A DNA stretch of 26,232 nucleotides from DATNFP01 sp035606335 (lineage in GTDB: Bacteria; Bacteroidota; Bacteroidia; Chitinophagales; Chitinophagaceae). This document shows, in pieces, positions 7,181-15,258 of the stretch. The notes beneath the pieces are model-generated. The model was not told where the DNA came from and searched no databases. It saw only the letters and a list, made by a program, of their open reading frames with translations. The translations under genes and the position numbers were made by a program. The stretch covers positions 1-26,232 of the forward strand of contig DATNFP010000014.1 in the NCBI GenBank assembly GCA_035606335.1, written 5' to 3'. Position 1 is the first letter of the stretch, and every line of letters starts with the position of its first letter.

Positions 7181-8959
7181 ATGAAACAGTTTTTCAAAAT
7201 GTTCTTCGCCTCCCTGTTGGCGATGATCGTAACGGGTGTTATTATCGTCCTCTTCATTATAGGTTCTATTGCAGCACTTATATCAAAATCCACCAGCGAG
7301 AAAACAAATAAAGTTGCCGCAGGCAGCGTATTGGTAATAGACCTTCAAAAACGCGTGCATGAACAAGGGGAAAGCAATGCACTGGCTGTGCTTAGCGACG
7401 AGCCTTCGTACTCAGCAGGACTATATGATATAATCCAAGCAATAAAACATGCTAAAACAGATGACAATATAAAAGGCATTTTTATCAAGCTATCTCCGGT
7501 CAATAATGGATGGGGTACTATTCAGCAGGTTCGTATGGCTTTGGAAGATTTTAAGACAAGCAAGAAATTTATTTATGCGTTTGGCGAGAATGTTACACAA
7601 GGCGCTTATTATGTAGCTTCTGTGGCAGATAGCATTTATCTAAATCCTGTTGGAGCTATAGAAATTAAAGGGTTTGCCAGTGAGCTTGCCTTTTTCAAAG
7701 GCACTTTGGAAAAGCTGGAAGTACAACCTGAAATATACTATGCGGGAAAATTCAAGAGCGCAACAGAACCTTTCAGGGCAGATAAGATAAGTGAGCCTAA
7801 CCGCGAACAGATCACAGCATTTCAACATGACTTCTGGCAGCAATTTTTATTAGCCGCAGCAGAACATACACACAAGGATACTGCTGCAATAGATCAGCTG
7901 GCACTTACAGGCGCCATACAATTCCCATCAGATGCGCTTAATAACAAAATTGTTGATGGCCTTTTATACTGGGACCAGGTAGAACAACGCATGCATGCAA
8001 GAACCGGCCAAAGCGACACAGCAGATATCAAGTATGTGTCACTCGATCAATATGCCGAAAATGTAAAGCTTGATCGTAAATACAGTGACCAGAAAATTGC
8101 GGTATTAATGGCAGAAGGAGAAATATCTGATGGAGACCAAACAGACCCCTACCAGATAGCATCTAAAACCTTTATAGAACAAATTCGCAAGCTGCGTAAA
8201 AATGATAAAATCAAAGCGGTGGTGTTGCGCGTTAATTCTCCCGGTGGCAGTGCTCTTGCATCTGAGGTGATACTACGTGAATTGCAGCTATTAAGAAAAA
8301 AGAAACCATTAATAGTATCGATGGGCGACCTTGCAGCATCGGGCGGGTATTATATTTCATGCCAGGCGGATAGCATCTTTGCCTTACCAAATACAATAAC
8401 CGGAAGCATCGGAGTATTCAGCATGCTGGTAAACATAGAAAGCCTGATGAAAAATAAGTTGGGTGTAACATTTGACGAAGTAAAAAATGCTCCTTACGCT
8501 GACTTCCCTACTGTATCACGCCCGCTTACAGCAGACGAGGCCAAACGCATGCAAAGCTCCGTAGATACAATTTATGAAATATTCAAAAGCCGTGTTTCAG
8601 TTGGCAGAAGGCTAAGCCTGGCAGATGTAGACAGCATAGCACAGGGACGTGTATGGAGCGGCAGCAGAGCTCTTAAAATAGGGCTGATAGATGGCATAGG
8701 CAACCTGGATCGTGCAATAGCCAGCGCAGCTAAAATGGCCAATCTAAGCAATTATGAAGTAGCCACTTATCCCGAACCGGTAGATGCCTTGCAAACACTA
8801 ATCCGTAAATTTAAAGGCAACTCTGCCGATGCTTCAATATCGGAATCGATCAAAAAAGAATTAGGAATAGATTATCAGTGGTATGAACAAATAAAACAAT
8901 GGCGCGATAATAATGGGAAGGCAATGATGCTAATGCCATTTAAAATAAATGTTAACTAA
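7181..8959 (+). CDS. sppA: Signal peptide peptidase SppA, long (67K) type
   Basis: A membrane-anchored serine protease that degrades cleaved signal peptides and some membrane proteins. The 592-residue product has one N-terminal membrane segment at about 8-34, then two tandem SppA (S49/ClpP-fold) domains, as in the E. coli 67-kDa type. The Ser/Lys pair is present: the general-base Lys in KFKSATEPF (K192) in the first domain and the nucleophile in GDLAASGGYY (S387) in the second. The NSPGGSALASE loop at about 352-362 is also conserved. It has its own -7 box and a strong terminator, and is divergent from folK. Confidence 0.96.
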   Translation: MKQFFKMFFASLLAMIVTGVIIVLFIIGSIAALISKSTSEKTNKVAAGSVLVIDLQKRVHEQGESNALAVLSDEPSYSAGLYDIIQAIKHAKTDDNIKGIFIKLSPVNNGWGTIQQVRMALEDFKTSKKFIYAFGENVTQGAYYVASVADSIYLNPVGAIEIKGFASELAFFKGTLEKLEVQPEIYYAGKFKSATEPFRADKISEPNREQITAFQHDFWQQFLLAAAEHTHKDTAAIDQLALTGAIQFPSDALNNKIVDGLLYWDQVEQRMHARTGQSDTADIKYVSLDQYAENVKLDRKYSDQKIAVLMAEGEISDGDQTDPYQIASKTFIEQIRKLRKNDKIKAVVLRVNSPGGSALASEVILRELQLLRKKKPLIVSMGDLAASGGYYISCQADSIFALPNTITGSIGVFSMLVNIESLMKNKLGVTFDEVKNAPYADFPTVSRPLTADEAKRMQSSVDTIYEIFKSRVSVGRRLSLADVDSIAQGRVWSGSRALKIGLIDGIGNLDRAIASAAKMANLSNYEVATYPEPVDALQTLIRKFKGNSADASISESIKKELGIDYQWYEQIKQWRDNNGKAMMLMPFKINVN

Positions 8960-8997
8960 CAATAATTCTCTCTTGTATTATTTAAAAAAAATTGTAC

Positions 8998-9027
8998 GCC
9001 TCACAGGTTATACCTGTGAGGCTTTTT
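8998..9027 (+). terminator. sppA terminator
   Basis: A perfect 11-bp GC-rich stem (8998-9008 with 9012-9022), 3-base loop, followed by five T. It lies about 40 bases past the sppA stop. Confidence 0.92.
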
Positions 9028-9121
9028 GATATAATTTTAGAGAACGGAAAACCAAAAACAAAAGCAAGCCGTAAATGTTACTGTAAATCATTTTTCAAAA
9101 AAAGACCAATAAAACAATTTT

Positions 9122-9682
9122 ATGAAACGCATCATTCTGATTCCTGTATTAGCTGTAGCCATGATTGGAAGTACTGCAATTACCAGCTTTGCACAAAAAG
9201 AGAAAACTACAATGGTTGGCGGAGCAGCAATGTATCCGTCTAAAAACATTATTGAAAATGCTGTTAATTCAAAAGACCATACCACACTTGTAGCTGCGGT
9301 GAATGCCGCCGGGCTCGTGGGAACGTTAGAAGGTGCCGGCCCTTTTACTGTGTTTGCCCCTACAAATGAAGCTTTTGACAAACTACCTGCCGGAACTATA
9401 AGCAACCTGCTGAAGCCGCAGAATAAAGCCGAGCTGACAAAAGTGCTGACATATCACGTAGTAGCCGGTGATTACGATTCGAAAGCGCTGATGGATAAAA
9501 TAAAGGAAGGAAATGGCACAGCGACGCTAACTACAGTACAGGGTGAGCCCCTGACTATTACTGAAAAAAGCAAACACTTATGGATAAAAGATGCCAAAGG
9601 GGGCATGGCAGAAGTAACTATTAAAGACGTATATCAAAAAAACGGTGTAATACATGTAATTAACAAAGTATTGATGCCTTAA
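9122..9682 (+). CDS. Secreted FAS1 (fasciclin) domain protein
   Basis: A 186-residue exported protein with a single fasciclin-like domain, a fold linked to adhesion and to ligand binding at the cell surface. Residues 1-24 are a signal peptide ending TSFA, with no lipobox Cys. The FAS1 landmarks are both present: the H1 motif FTVFAPTNEAFDKLP, the central VLTYHVVAG, and the H2 motif GVIHVINKVLMP at the very C-terminus. The domain fills nearly the whole mature protein. The gene sits between the sppA terminator and its own terminator, so it is probably transcribed alone. I see no strong -7 box in the 90 bases upstream. The biological ligand is unknown. Confidence 0.93.
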   Translation: MKRIILIPVLAVAMIGSTAITSFAQKEKTTMVGGAAMYPSKNIIENAVNSKDHTTLVAAVNAAGLVGTLEGAGPFTVFAPTNEAFDKLPAGTISNLLKPQNKAELTKVLTYHVVAGDYDSKALMDKIKEGNGTATLTTVQGEPLTITEKSKHLWIKDAKGGMAEVTIKDVYQKNGVIHVINKVLMP

Positions 9683-9699
9683 AATATAGTACTTCATAG

Positions 9700-9707
9700 T
9701 ATCTTTA
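9700..9707 (+). promoter_or_regulatory. Possible -7 box for sdaA
   Basis: TATCTTTA differs from TAnnTTTG at the last base only. A TTG at 9671-9673 stands 26 bases upstream, which is longer than usual. If used, transcription would begin inside the terminator hairpin that follows, so sdaA messages would not contain that hairpin. Confidence 0.35.
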
Positions 9708-9735
9708 GGGGGAAATTATTCCCCCTTTATTTTTT
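9707..9735 (+). terminator. FAS1-gene terminator abutting the sdaA start codon
   Basis: An 8-bp stem with five G-C pairs (9707-9714 with 9719-9726), 4-base loop, then TTATTTTTT. The T tract ends two bases before the sdaA ATG at 9738. Confidence 0.8.
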
Positions 9736-9737
9736 AT

Positions 9738-11168
9738 ATGTCTGCAGGTAAAGAAAGTATTTCGGTATTCGATATTTTTAAGATAGGCGTTGGCCCCAGC
9801 AGTTCCCATACCTTAGGCCCATGGAGGGCGGCGTTGCGGTTTCTTTCAACCTTAAAACAACAAGGTATTGAGCATGTAGCATCTGTACGTATACTTTTAT
9901 ACGGCTCATTGGCAAAAACCGGGAAGGGGCATGGAACAGATGTAGCAGTAATTTTAGGGTTGTGCGGCGAAGACCCTGTTACATTTGACATTAACGAGAT
10001 CACACCACGTGTAGAATTAATAAATAATATTAAAAAATTAAAGCTTGGCGGTGAAAAAGAAATTGACTTCGATCCGATGACCGATGTTGTATTTCTATAT
10101 GAAGAAAGCTTACCGTTTCATCCAAATGCGCTCACTTTCCTATGCACATTCAATAATGGAAAAGAAATTGCGGAAACATTTTATTCCATTGGTGGAGGAT
10201 TTGTAGTGAAAGAGGGTGAATTAAACAATGCTGCAAACCAGGTGCAATTACCCTACCCCATAGAACACGCTGATGACCTTCGCAACTGGAGCCGGAAAAC
10301 GAACCAGTGTATATCCGATATAGTGATGGGGAATGAAAAAGCATGGCGTAGTGAGCAAGAAACAAAAGCAGGGGTATTACGTATCTGGAATACTATGCGC
10401 GATTGTATATATAGAGGCGCTCATATCGGTGGACAGTTGCCCGGTGGTTTGCATGTAACACGCAGAGCTGCTGCTTTGAATAAAAAACTATTAGATGGCA
10501 AAACCTATAATAATTATGATGAATGGGTAAATGCGATCAAAAGCGGCGGATCTTCTTTCCGCTATACGCTGGATTGGGTAAGTTGTTTCGCGCTGGCTGT
10601 AAATGAAGAAAACGCAGCTTTTAGCCGAGTGGTAACTGCACCCACCAATGGCGCGGCAGGTGTGGTACCGGCAGTATTACAATATTACATCACATTCAGT
10701 AATGGATATGATGATGAAAAAATCATAAAATTCCTCCTTACTGCATCTGAGATCGGGAGCATTTTCAAAAAAGGTGCTACTTTATCTGCCGCAATGGGCG
10801 GTTGCCAGGCGGAGATAGGTGTATCATCCTCAATGGCGGCGGCAGCCCTTACAGAATGCCTGGGCGGCACAGTAGAGCAATGCCTGATGGCTGCTGAAAT
10901 AGCAATGGAACATCACCTGGGATTGACATGTGACCCTGTAGCCGGATTGGTACAGGTGCCGTGCATCGAACGCAATACAATGGGCGCTATCAAAGCAATT
11001 ACCGCTTCGCAGCTTGCTTTGCAAAGCGATCCTGAAAATGCAAGGGTATCGCTGGATAATGTTGTAAAAACAATGTGGCAAACAGCCCTTGATATGAACC
11101 ATAAGTATAAAGAAACTGCTGAAGGCGGCCTGGCAATAAATATCCCTTTAGGATTGAGCGAATGCTAG
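9738..11168 (+). CDS. sdaA: L-serine ammonia-lyase, single-chain iron-sulfur type
   Basis: Converts L-serine to pyruvate and ammonia with a [4Fe-4S] cluster. The 476-residue chain has the beta domain first (GVGPSSSHTLGPWRAA near residue 17) and then the alpha domain with APTNGAAGVVPAVLQYY. Cluster ligands are C356 (MGGCQAE), C398 (GLTCDP) and C409 (VPCIE); their spacing of 42 and 11 is the same as in the Legionella enzyme. The chain ends in Cys (C476), matching the known tail-in-mouth arrangement, in which the C-terminal Cys enters the active site. The stop is therefore at the right place. The start is two bases after the T tract of the FAS1 terminator. No clear terminator follows, so some transcription may run into the next operon. 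Confidence 0.96.
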   Translation: MSAGKESISVFDIFKIGVGPSSSHTLGPWRAALRFLSTLKQQGIEHVASVRILLYGSLAKTGKGHGTDVAVILGLCGEDPVTFDINEITPRVELINNIKKLKLGGEKEIDFDPMTDVVFLYEESLPFHPNALTFLCTFNNGKEIAETFYSIGGGFVVKEGELNNAANQVQLPYPIEHADDLRNWSRKTNQCISDIVMGNEKAWRSEQETKAGVLRIWNTMRDCIYRGAHIGGQLPGGLHVTRRAAALNKKLLDGKTYNNYDEWVNAIKSGGSSFRYTLDWVSCFALAVNEENAAFSRVVTAPTNGAAGVVPAVLQYYITFSNGYDDEKIIKFLLTASEIGSIFKKGATLSAAMGGCQAEIGVSSSMAAAALTECLGGTVEQCLMAAEIAMEHHLGLTCDPVAGLVQVPCIERNTMGAIKAITASQLALQSDPENARVSLDNVVKTMWQTALDMNHKYKETAEGGLAINIPLGLSEC

Positions 11169-11198
11169 TTAATCATTTTAAAAAAAGACAATTCCTTT

Positions 11199-11206
11199 TA
11201 ACTTTG
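11199..11206 (+). promoter_or_regulatory. -7 box of the DUF3857 triplet operon
   Basis: TAACTTTG followed by CG is an exact TAnnTTTG match. It is 17 bases before the TTG start at 11224. TTTT at 11176-11179 is a weak -33 candidate. Confidence 0.6.
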
Positions 11207-11223
11207 CGTTAAAATTTTTTGAA

Positions 11224-13233
11224 TTGAAACCTACAATCCTAATTTTATTTCTTGCTCAACTAATAGCATTTACAAGCTATGCTTATATAGAAAAGTCATA
11301 CGACAGCCTTATCCAGGAAAATATTTCAAAAAAAAGCTACTCAATCGACACCAGTGCGGAGGCAGTAGTACTTTATGAAAAGGGAAGTGTCAATATAGAC
11401 ATATCCCCCGCAAGAAGGTATGAGCAACGATATACTATTCATAAAATAATAAAAATACTAAAGCCTACAGCTTTTCATCTCGGAAATATTTCAATTTACT
11501 ACCGTGACAATAATTATTACCATTCATACGTAGATAATATATCGGGCGCAACCTACACCTTGGTAAATAACAAATTCACAAAAACTGAACTTCCCGAATC
11601 TTCTATATATAATAGAGAGGTTACAAAAGGTTATTATGAAAAGAAAATAACTCTGTCCGATATAAAAGAGGGTAGTATCATTGAGTATCAATACGATATT
11701 GTATCACCTATAAATGTTGTATTTCCTACATGGGAGTTTCAGGAGAGCTTACCCAAGCTTACCAGTGAATTTGAGCTTGAATTTCCAGTTAATTTCAGAT
11801 TTGCTTCAGAAATACAAGGTTTTTCATTTAACATTTATAATGACGAGGCTGAAGCAGAAAAAGCAAACGACTCTGCTTATAAAGTAAAAAAGATATTCAA
11901 CAACAATACTACTTACTGCCTGTGGGTAAGACATAATGTAAAGTCAATAAAAGAAGAATCTTACGTTACCAATATTAAGAATTATACTGAACGGATACAG
12001 ATCCAGCTCAATGACATGAAAACATTATACGGAGAAACAAAAATTTACAATTCATGGGAGGAAATGAATAATGGGCTATGGCTTAACCGGGGGTTTGGGA
12101 AGAAGATAACGGAAGCCGATGACTCTGTGAAACTTTTTGCTAACTCTTTGTGTAAGGCGGATACATCAAATATTGAAAAAGCAAAAGCAATCTATAATTA
12201 TCTGCGTAAAAACTTTGAGTGTATTGACAATCGTGCAATAATGAGCTATGGTCAGCTTATGGATCTGACAAGAACAAAACGAGGAAGCGTTTCTGATATT
12301 AACATATTGCTTACCTCCCTGTTACGCCAGGAAGGAATAGATGCATCGCCGTCACTGTTAAGTACAACAGATAAGGTTCGCCCCAAAGAGAATGCGCCGT
12401 TGATAACTAGCTTCGATTATGTAGTTTGTCTTGCCAATATAGATAGCCAAAAAATATTGCTTGATGCCTCTGACAAATCAAATCCGTTTGGATATCTTCC
12501 TATTGATTGCTATAATGGATATGGCCGTATTATTAATGAAAAAGGTGCTCCAATACAATTTAGCCCGGATAGCATTACAGAAAAAAGTGTATATGCAATT
12601 CAATTAAACTTTATAAATGACACCTCTATAGATTTATCTGTTAGTGAAAAGCTGGGTATGTGGAAATCGATGCTTCTACGAAAGCTTTGGGGTAAAGATT
12701 CAAGCTCAATTAGTGCTTATGTGACCAAACAGATGCAGGACTTTCCGGGAAATGTAACTTTGATAGACAAAAAAATTAAAAACTTAGATAACAAAGACAC
12801 TAATTTAATTATAAAATATACATGCTCTATTAAACCCGAAAAATTTAATACTAATTATTACATCAATAGTGAACTAATCAGATCTTTTAAAGAAAATCCT
12901 TTCAAATCTGAAAAAAGAGAACTACCCGTTGAGTTCCCATATAAGATTGATTACGATTATTCGATGAATATACAGTTACCCCCAAACCTAGGACCCGAAG
13001 ATCTGCCCAAACCCGTGGACTTAAATTTTGAAGACGGTCTTATTACTTATAGCCAATCCACGGGTTATATGAATGATCTACATATGATATCTGTAAGGGC
13101 ACATTTCCAGACACAGAAAACAACTTATACAGTTGACAGCTACAGCGTATTAAGGCAGTTTTTTGAAAAAATGATACAGGAAGAAAACAGTGTGATAACT
13201 CTTAAAAACAACGGGAATATATCTAAAAAATAA
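11224..13233 (+). CDS. Secreted DUF3857/transglutaminase-fold protein, predicted inactive (copy 1)
   Basis: A 669-residue exported protein with a signal peptide at 1-20 (ending SYA), an N-terminal DUF3857 beta domain (about 45-240), a transglutaminase-like core (about 310-435) and a C-terminal beta-rich domain. Where active members have GDC in the core, this protein has GSVSD (354-358), so the nucleophile Cys is Val356. The catalytic His position is Tyr399 (SFDYVVC). The third acid is kept at D414 (LLDAS). It is therefore a likely pseudoenzyme, perhaps a binding or scaffold protein of the periplasm or cell surface. The start is TTG: no upstream ATG exists in frame after the promoter, and the signal peptide begins right there. 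It is first of three related genes and a close paralogue of the second. Confidence 0.85.
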   Translation: MKPTILILFLAQLIAFTSYAYIEKSYDSLIQENISKKSYSIDTSAEAVVLYEKGSVNIDISPARRYEQRYTIHKIIKILKPTAFHLGNISIYYRDNNYYHSYVDNISGATYTLVNNKFTKTELPESSIYNREVTKGYYEKKITLSDIKEGSIIEYQYDIVSPINVVFPTWEFQESLPKLTSEFELEFPVNFRFASEIQGFSFNIYNDEAEAEKANDSAYKVKKIFNNNTTYCLWVRHNVKSIKEESYVTNIKNYTERIQIQLNDMKTLYGETKIYNSWEEMNNGLWLNRGFGKKITEADDSVKLFANSLCKADTSNIEKAKAIYNYLRKNFECIDNRAIMSYGQLMDLTRTKRGSVSDINILLTSLLRQEGIDASPSLLSTTDKVRPKENAPLITSFDYVVCLANIDSQKILLDASDKSNPFGYLPIDCYNGYGRIINEKGAPIQFSPDSITEKSVYAIQLNFINDTSIDLSVSEKLGMWKSMLLRKLWGKDSSSISAYVTKQMQDFPGNVTLIDKKIKNLDNKDTNLIIKYTCSIKPEKFNTNYYINSELIRSFKENPFKSEKRELPVEFPYKIDYDYSMNIQLPPNLGPEDLPKPVDLNFEDGLITYSQSTGYMNDLHMISVRAHFQTQKTTYTVDSYSVLRQFFEKMIQEENSVITLKNNGNISKK

Positions 13234-13238
13234 TTATA

Positions 13239-13246
13239 TAGTTTCG
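13239..13246 (+). promoter_or_regulatory. Possible second promoter in the DUF3857 operon
   Basis: TAGTTTCG, one mismatch from TAnnTTTG, lies 16 bases before the TTG start of copy 2. Position and flanking sequence resemble the -7 box of copy 1 (17 bases before its TTG), which suggests the promoter was duplicated with the gene. Confidence 0.35.
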
Positions 13247-13262
13247 CAAAAAAATTATCCAG

Positions 13263-15257
13263 TTGAAACCTGTAAAAATCCTGACAACATTATTTTATTG
13301 CATCTTATTAAGCCACGATATTTTGGGCCAGGGTGTTGATAAAAATTTCATCAAATATCATCTATCCCAAACAAAATATTCAATAGATCCGGATGCTGCC
13401 GCAGTTGTGCTTTATGAAAAAGGAACAGTGAGCATAGAAAAAGTTAATGGTGGAAATTACCATATCGTATTTCATGAGTATGAGGTTATCAAGATATTAA
13501 AATCATCTGCTCTTGACGCAGCAAATATTTCTTTACCCTATTACACAGAAGGCCATAATTATATAGATAATATAAACGGCACAACTTATAATCTGGATGA
13601 ACATAGCAACGTGGCAGAAACCGGTCTATCAAAATCCTCTACCTATAATCATAGAATTAATGACAGAATCTTTGAAGAAAAGTTTACGCTTCCGGCAGTA
13701 AAAGAAGGTAGCATCATTGAATATTCTTATGATAAGACTTCCGACATGCAGATAATGTTGCCCCGGTGGTATTTTCAGAACGACTACCCCACCCTGACAA
13801 GCAAATATGAGCTAATATATCCCGGGGTATACGAATTTACTTCTGAAATACAAGGACATGGATTTAAAGAATACCCGGATGAAGACGATGCAATAAAACA
13901 TAATGATCCAGCTTATCACATCACATCCTTGATAAATATGGATCAAAACTACTCGCTATGGGTAAGACACAACACCCCTGCAGCAAAAGAGGAGCCATAT
14001 ATAAGTAGTATTGAAAATGATATCGAACTCATTCAGGTTCAATTATCAACGATAAATCGTAGTGATGGCGATCATGAGAAGATCATTAATACATGGGATA
14101 AGTTAAATAAGGAATTATGGAAAAACGAAAAATTTGGCAAACAGGTTTCCAGAGCTAATAATTTTTTCGAACCATCAATTGATACTATTGCCACGTCAAA
14201 CCGATCAGATCTCGACAAAGCAAAAACAATTTTTTCATACATACGTTCCAATATTGAGTGCACAGGCAACGAAGGCATAACGGCAGAAAAAGATATCGAA
14301 GACGTATTAAATAATAAAAAGGGTAGCGAATCCGAAATTAATTTATTGCTTACGGCAATGCTTAGAAAGATAGGACTTGATGCCTCCCCTTTAATTTTGA
14401 GTACGGTAGGTAACTTGCGTGCTCACGATATTTATCCCCTGGTCAACAGTTTTAATTATACGGCATGTGTCTTGACCGTGGATTCCCAGAAATACTATCT
14501 CGATGCATCTAATAAATACAATATGTTCGGTATACTTCCCTCTTACTGTTATAACGGATATTGCAGGATCATAAACAAGGAGGGCGGTTCAGCTAATTTA
14601 ACTTCAGATGATATTAATGATAGGGAAATATCGCTGCTCAATGTATCGGGGGTTCTTGATAGCATAACATATATTTCCTGCACAAAGAGGTTTGGAAATA
14701 TTACGTCAAGGAAATTAAGGGAAAAATGGACCAGGGATAATCAGGCCTCAAAGAATTATATTTCCGAACTAATCCAGGGTATGCCGGGTGATATGACAAT
14801 AATAGACAGCAAAGTGGAAAATCTAAATAACCCGGATACTGGCCTTGTCATCAGGTTCAAGCTTGGCTTGAAGAATAAGACAGTTTATTCAATTTATTAT
14901 CTAAATACCGAGTTTAATAAAACCTTTAAAGAAAACCCGTTTAAATCCTCGCAAAGAAAACTACCGGTTGAGTTCCCTTACAAAATTGAAAAAATAAATC
15001 TGGTTAATTATGAACTACCCAAAAACTATCACCCCGAAGATTTACCCAAGCCATCTTTATTAAAGTACGAAGATGGCGAGATAGAATATGAAAAAGATAT
15101 GGATTACGACACAAGCTACAGAAATACACTTACCATACGTACACATTTCCAAAATAGAGAAACCACTTATCCGGTTATTGCTTATGAGACACTTAGAACC
15201 TTTTTTGAGAAAATGATACAGGAAGAAAATGCAGCTATAACCCTGAAAAAAAATTAA
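13263..15257 (+). CDS. Secreted DUF3857/transglutaminase-fold protein, predicted inactive (copy 2)
   Basis: A 664-residue paralogue of the preceding protein, with the same order: signal peptide (1-22, ending ILG), DUF3857, transglutaminase-like core and C-terminal domain. The similarity runs throughout and is strongest near the end (FKENPFKS, LPVEFPYKI, PEDLPKP, FFEKMIQEEN in both). The core again lacks catalytic residues: GSESE at 354-358 places Glu where Cys should be, and Tyr399 (FNYTAC) replaces His; D414 remains. These residue numbers are the same in both copies. The TTG start at 13263 is followed by the same AAACCT as in copy 1. The gap to copy 1 is 29 bases and to copy 3 only one base, so the genes form an operon. 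Function is unknown. Confidence 0.85.
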   Translation: MKPVKILTTLFYCILLSHDILGQGVDKNFIKYHLSQTKYSIDPDAAAVVLYEKGTVSIEKVNGGNYHIVFHEYEVIKILKSSALDAANISLPYYTEGHNYIDNINGTTYNLDEHSNVAETGLSKSSTYNHRINDRIFEEKFTLPAVKEGSIIEYSYDKTSDMQIMLPRWYFQNDYPTLTSKYELIYPGVYEFTSEIQGHGFKEYPDEDDAIKHNDPAYHITSLINMDQNYSLWVRHNTPAAKEEPYISSIENDIELIQVQLSTINRSDGDHEKIINTWDKLNKELWKNEKFGKQVSRANNFFEPSIDTIATSNRSDLDKAKTIFSYIRSNIECTGNEGITAEKDIEDVLNNKKGSESEINLLLTAMLRKIGLDASPLILSTVGNLRAHDIYPLVNSFNYTACVLTVDSQKYYLDASNKYNMFGILPSYCYNGYCRIINKEGGSANLTSDDINDREISLLNVSGVLDSITYISCTKRFGNITSRKLREKWTRDNQASKNYISELIQGMPGDMTIIDSKVENLNNPDTGLVIRFKLGLKNKTVYSIYYLNTEFNKTFKENPFKSSQRKLPVEFPYKIEKINLVNYELPKNYHPEDLPKPSLLKYEDGEIEYEKDMDYDTSYRNTLTIRTHFQNRETTYPVIAYETLRTFFEKMIQEENAAITLKKN

Positions 15258-15258
15258 A

